IMG/VR virus record: IMGVR_UViG_3300028597_000009
Span: 1-64,000 of that record
Source: a virus
DNA length: 64,000 nucleotides
Reading direction: 5' to 3' (one strand)
Within the stretch, counting starts at the first letter, position 1. Each line of letters begins with the position of its first letter. Below, one piece after another: positions 60,727 through 64,000 of this stretch. The notes below the pieces were generated by a model. It had not been told where the DNA came from. It worked only from the letters and a program-made list of their open reading frames with translations, and ran no database searches. A program made the translations under genes and the position numbers.

Positions 60727-61131
60727 ATGGCAGGTTATTGCGTAGGGACTATGTCCTCCAAAGTTGGTTGGGAAATCAAATCCCCACAAGAAGCACTGGC
60801 ACTTCATTTCATGTACTGGTTCACCACGCGCCGAGATCAAGGCAAGGTAATCGGGCAGGTTCCTTCTTTTTATTATCTCTGGGCTACCCATGGTACTACA
60901 CCGGAGACCATGGTAGATCGCACCAAGACTGAGTTCGACAGCTACATTAAAGAGCTCTTCCCAAAGTCTGAAGTGAACGTGACCATGGAGAAGGTTGAAG
61001 GCCAGAAAAACAATTACCATCTGTTACTGGCAGCCAAGATCATCGTGGACGGTATTGTTTACGATCTGTCGAAGGTTGTACTGGTGACGGGTGAAAAATA
61101 CAAAGTACTTGATCAGAAGAGGCTCGGATAA
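60727..61131 (+). CDS. Unknown protein, 134 aa
   Basis: ATG 60727 with AAAGGG upstream. The 134-residue product is a small alpha/beta protein: helix, aromatic-rich turn (FYYLWATHG near 50-58), charged helices, then strands. It ends two bases before the next start, so the genes are coupled. No motif recognised. Confidence 0.74.
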   Translation: MAGYCVGTMSSKVGWEIKSPQEALALHFMYWFTTRRDQGKVIGQVPSFYYLWATHGTTPETMVDRTKTEFDSYIKELFPKSEVNVTMEKVEGQKNNYHLLLAAKIIVDGIVYDLSKVVLVTGEKYKVLDQKRLG

Positions 61132-61133
61132 CA

Positions 61134-61934
61134 ATGGCAGCTCAGCATTTGTCTAAGGAAGAACGCGCAGAAATTATCAAGGAAGATTTCCGTTTCCTTG
61201 ATGAAGTTCAGATTCAGAAGGTTAACGGTAAGCCGATGATGAGTGACGGCACCATGCCGCACAACGTATCGCACGTCATCTACGAGAAAGAGTTCGTAGA
61301 GAAGTGGCTGATGGGGTTCGCGTTGGGCAACTACCGCGGTATCAACTACTTCAAAGCTGACGAATGGTTCAGTCTGTCGGCCAACGGCACCCGCGCTGTA
61401 ATGGTAGTGGACGATGACCACAAACCACTGCTGGTGATTGCTCCAATGATCACCCACAACCTGTCGCCGCGTGAGTTCCAGCTGCTGCAACAGGCCAGTC
61501 GCTACATCCACAGCAACAGCGTGGACACCATCAAGGCGAACGATCCGAACGCCAATCTGGGTATCGCTCGCAAGATTAAAGAAACGCTCGCTGAGAAGAA
61601 GCGTATCACTCTGACCGAGATGGTTATCCCAGAGTTCTACGAGAAACACGGCATCATCCCTGAAGTTGAACAGCAGGTCTATTATATCAAGGACAACCTG
61701 CTGCAAGGTGCTGCGCCGATCGACGATATCAACCGTCTGCGCCACGTTCTCTATGCGAACTACCGTAAAGAGAACATCAGCCAGGAAGAGTTCGAACTCG
61801 TCGAGCGTCTTACTCGTAACACTCCTCTGGTGTTCCAGTTCAACCCAGAGTGCCTCAACGCTGTAAAGGTAAACGCCACCAAAGGCGTAGCTGCGGAAAC
61901 ACGGGAGACACCGGTAGACCCGCTTGAATGTTAA
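61134..61934 (+). CDS. Unknown protein, 266 aa
   Basis: A 266-residue soluble protein, helical overall with a central beta segment (about 75-105), C-ending codons and no catalytic motif. It sits between the 134-aa gene and the SbcD/Mre11-like nuclease. A replication or recombination context is suggested by that neighbour, not by the sequence itself. Confidence 0.76.
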   Translation: MAAQHLSKEERAEIIKEDFRFLDEVQIQKVNGKPMMSDGTMPHNVSHVIYEKEFVEKWLMGFALGNYRGINYFKADEWFSLSANGTRAVMVVDDDHKPLLVIAPMITHNLSPREFQLLQQASRYIHSNSVDTIKANDPNANLGIARKIKETLAEKKRITLTEMVIPEFYEKHGIIPEVEQQVYYIKDNLLQGAAPIDDINRLRHVLYANYRKENISQEEFELVERLTRNTPLVFQFNPECLNAVKVNATKGVAAETRETPVDPLEC

Positions 61935-61955
61935 TTAGGATTAGGGGATTTGCAA

Positions 61956-63077
61956 GTGCGTTTTCTATGGAGCTCTGACCATCACACGCTACACCAGATT
62001 ACCCCTACGACTCACATCTTGGGTAACCTGTCGAAGTTCCTGTGGATCGATCATGACTTGGCTAAGGTCAACATGGTTGTATTCGGCGGTGATTTCATGG
62101 AACGAGTTGTTGATTCCCCTAATGCTGATAACTTCAAGATCAAGGATTGGGGAAGGGAGTTTCTGGATAAGGCCCATGAAGCCAATCCGGATATGGTTGT
62201 TATCTGGTTAGAAGGGACTTCGTCTCATGACTGGGGGCAGCCACGTCACTTCCTCAATCTAGCACCTCGGGGATTCGATGTCCGTTATATCGACACCTTA
62301 TGCATTCAGGTGTTCGAGCAGTTTGATGATCTGTCGGTTATGTATGTACCCGACAACATGGGCAAGATGACTCCGGATGATATCTGGGATCTCGCTCTGA
62401 AAGAATTGAAATCCAAGAACATGGATAAGGTCGATCTGATCTACTTCCATGGTGGGTTCGAATTCCAGTTGCATGCTGCGGCTCGCCACAGTGCGCACAA
62501 CCTCGATCGATGGGAATCCATCGCCGAGTACGGGATCTTCGCTGGTCACATCCACACGCCCGTACAGAAGGGCAAGCTGTGGACTTCTGGCTCGTTCGAT
62601 CGTACCGCTCATGGTGAAGAACATCCCAAGGGCGGTTACTGTGTAGATCTCGATAAGAAGACCAATAAGTTTAATCCGGTCTTCTGGGAAAACAAAAATG
62701 CTTTGCCTTATGTCACCATGAAAGTGGATAAAGAGACTGGGGCAGAACAACTGGTTAAAGATGTTCACGAGTTCATTGCAAAAAAGAAACTCCCGCTACA
62801 CGCACAACTGCGTATTAAAGGAGGATCTTCTGAAGTTGTTAACCCGGTAATGGCGGTACTCGCCAAGGACTACCCGTACCTAGGGTTCAAGTCTGACAAC
62901 GAGGTGGATAAAGGGATCCTAGTAGACGACACGATGTTTGATTCGAACGTTTACGTAGGTGTGTCTTTAACCAAAGAGAACCTTAACGATTCGTTACTTC
63001 CAGAAATCTCAGACGAACTTGAAGCGGCTGGGATTTCGGTAGACGAAGCCTGGGCGGTTCTTGAGGAGTTCACATGA
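61956..63077 (+). CDS. SbcD/Mre11-like metallophosphoesterase nuclease
   Basis: GTG 61956 is preferred, about ten bases after AGGGG; TTG 61950 is too close to that site. The 373-residue protein shows the calcineurin-like phosphoesterase blocks of the SbcD/Mre11/T4 gp47 group in order: SSDHH (6-10), GGDF (44-47), GTSSHD (87-92, in place of GNHD), YFHGG (163-167) and GHIH (197-200). These residues bind two metals and cut DNA ends or hairpins. The C-terminal 150 residues are specific to this protein. No SbcC/Rad50-like ATPase lies in the window, though it could follow after 64000. The stop overlaps the next start (ATGA). Confidence 0.85.
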   Translation: MRFLWSSDHHTLHQITPTTHILGNLSKFLWIDHDLAKVNMVVFGGDFMERVVDSPNADNFKIKDWGREFLDKAHEANPDMVVIWLEGTSSHDWGQPRHFLNLAPRGFDVRYIDTLCIQVFEQFDDLSVMYVPDNMGKMTPDDIWDLALKELKSKNMDKVDLIYFHGGFEFQLHAAARHSAHNLDRWESIAEYGIFAGHIHTPVQKGKLWTSGSFDRTAHGEEHPKGGYCVDLDKKTNKFNPVFWENKNALPYVTMKVDKETGAEQLVKDVHEFIAKKKLPLHAQLRIKGGSSEVVNPVMAVLAKDYPYLGFKSDNEVDKGILVDDTMFDSNVYVGVSLTKENLNDSLLPEISDELEAAGISVDEAWAVLEEFT

Positions 63078-63868
63078 CCAGAGCAGTTGGTGGGCTCGGG
63101 ATGTCCGTAGGTACGTCATATGCCATCGAGAACGGTGGCGCTGACGCAATGCGGGGAGCAGATACAATTCTGTTCAACCTGCGGACCCTGATCCGTAACG
63201 CGCAAGCGTCTTATGAGGCAGCAGATCCGGATTACAACAAAGTCGACCAACTCGTTAAAGATGTTGAGAGCGACTTGTTGTTACTCGGCAAATTCATCGA
63301 ACAGAACCGAAAGGGGAAGCCGATTCAGATGGTGGTGTACGCGCCATCGTACCGTGGGCTGAAGAGTCGTTTCAAGCATGCTGACTTGTACGTTCCTAAA
63401 GAGAACTCGAAGAAAGAAGCCTACCTCAAGGTAGCCGAAAAGGTCTTCGATGCTGTCCTGAAGAAGTACGATAAGCTGCTGGTCAAGACTGATGTCGGCA
63501 TGCCTGAGTTTAAAGGCAAAGGCATTGTATTGACACACCATGTCGTAGACCTGACGGAAGTGTCAGGCATTGGCAGACTCTATCTATTGGAGTCGCACAC
63601 GGGGAATTTGAAATCCTTTACCATGTGGAACACCAAGTTAACTGGAGGGGATAAACTTCACTACATTCCTTTTAACCGACTCACCATCCAGATCTTCGGT
63701 GACAACTCGGTCAACTTTAAGTCCTCCTCGCATGCGATCAAGGAACTGGTGAAGAAGATCGCGATAGATGCCAAATGGACCTCAGCTACCTCGATGACTC
63801 GAGTACGAGGAGCCATTAACGATCTTCCTCAGGGAGTGGATAAAGCAGGCCTTTTGATGATGCTTTAA
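63074..63868 (+). CDS. Unknown protein, 264 aa, coupled to the nuclease
   Basis: A 264-residue protein whose start overlaps the nuclease stop. The N-terminal 90 residues look helical and acidic. The rest is a mixed fold with strand-rich parts (about 95-115, 155-220), with an LTHHVVDL segment near 153. No known catalytic pattern. The four-base overlap suggests a partner of the nuclease in replication or recombination. Confidence 0.76.
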   Translation: MTRAVGGLGMSVGTSYAIENGGADAMRGADTILFNLRTLIRNAQASYEAADPDYNKVDQLVKDVESDLLLLGKFIEQNRKGKPIQMVVYAPSYRGLKSRFKHADLYVPKENSKKEAYLKVAEKVFDAVLKKYDKLLVKTDVGMPEFKGKGIVLTHHVVDLTEVSGIGRLYLLESHTGNLKSFTMWNTKLTGGDKLHYIPFNRLTIQIFGDNSVNFKSSSHAIKELVKKIAIDAKWTSATSMTRVRGAINDLPQGVDKAGLLMML

Positions 63869-63937
63869 TTCCACGGTAATGCCATTAATATAGACTAAAC
63901 ACCCTCTTTTTCAGCTTGTACAAAAGGTAGAGAACAC

Positions 63938-64000
63938 ATGAACGGACAGCAACAAGCACCGCGTCAACAACGGAAGAAAACATTCCTGAACGACTACCGT
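63938..64000 (+). CDS. Start of a gene cut by the window edge
   Basis: ATG 63938 with AAAGG about nine bases upstream opens a frame that is still open at the last base. The 21 visible residues are Gln/Arg/Lys-rich (QQQAPRQQRKK), a basic disordered-looking start. A weak AT-rich element (63881-63895) may hold its promoter. Nothing more can be said. Confidence 0.65.
   Translation, partial: MNGQQQAPRQQRKKTFLNDYR

Overview
This window is part of the genome of a giant (jumbo), nucleus-forming myovirus of the phiKZ-like group, very probably infecting Pseudomonas. The main evidence is a chimallin-like phage-nucleus shell protein followed directly by a catalytic beta-prime RNA polymerase subunit, the gene order of phiKZ gp54-gp55. 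There is also a PhuZ-type phage tubulin, a second and separate pair of multisubunit RNA polymerase genes of the virion type, a KZ144/EL188-type endolysin, a contractile tail sheath and tube pair, and early promoters carrying the TATATTAC element described for phiKZ. An alginate-lyase-like protein fits a Pseudomonas host. I ran no database search, so every name rests on motifs, length and gene order. No plasmid, insertion sequence, CRISPR array, rRNA or tRNA was seen.

Layout. 59-10415 (minus) holds two virion genes, one of them a 2705-residue protein with two cell-wall enzyme signatures. 10442-20744 (plus) is a late block: virion RNAP beta-prime and beta, endolysin, a 57-residue ORF, two virion-like proteins and the prohead protease. 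A membrane-protein ORF with a strong ribosome binding site is nested inside the beta gene. 20869-30133 (plus) is a chain of mostly small genes with early promoters at 21843 and 27435, including a Nudix-like protein, thymidylate kinase and an exported protein. 30207-33318 (minus) encodes tail tube and sheath. 33437-42283 (plus) encodes virion proteins and the large terminase, whose P-loop is interrupted by a class 3 intein. 42348-45557 (minus) encodes a PL7-like alginate lyase and virion-like proteins. 45558-46217 is largely non-coding and origin-like. 46218-47341 encodes two tandem proteasome/HslV-like Ntn hydrolases. 47342-47894 is non-coding with two terminators, then phuZ. 49027-51596 is a run of small overlapping genes of similar design. 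51707-54722 holds a divergent family-B-like DNA polymerase and two small genes. 54854-55954 is a minus-strand gene. 56237-64000 runs from chimallin and the non-virion RNAP beta-prime subunit to an SbcD/Mre11-like nuclease and a gene cut by the window edge.

Together these genes suggest an infection in which the injected virion RNAP reads early promoters (chmA, phuZ, nucleotide-metabolism genes), a protein nucleus is built and positioned by PhuZ, and the non-virion RNAP then serves the virion, packaging and lysis genes. The most unusual items are the overprinted membrane protein within the virion RNAP beta gene, the tandem Ntn hydrolases, the class 3 terminase intein with a decayed endonuclease, and 5' leader hairpins that follow each early promoter and differ in stem while keeping pairing.
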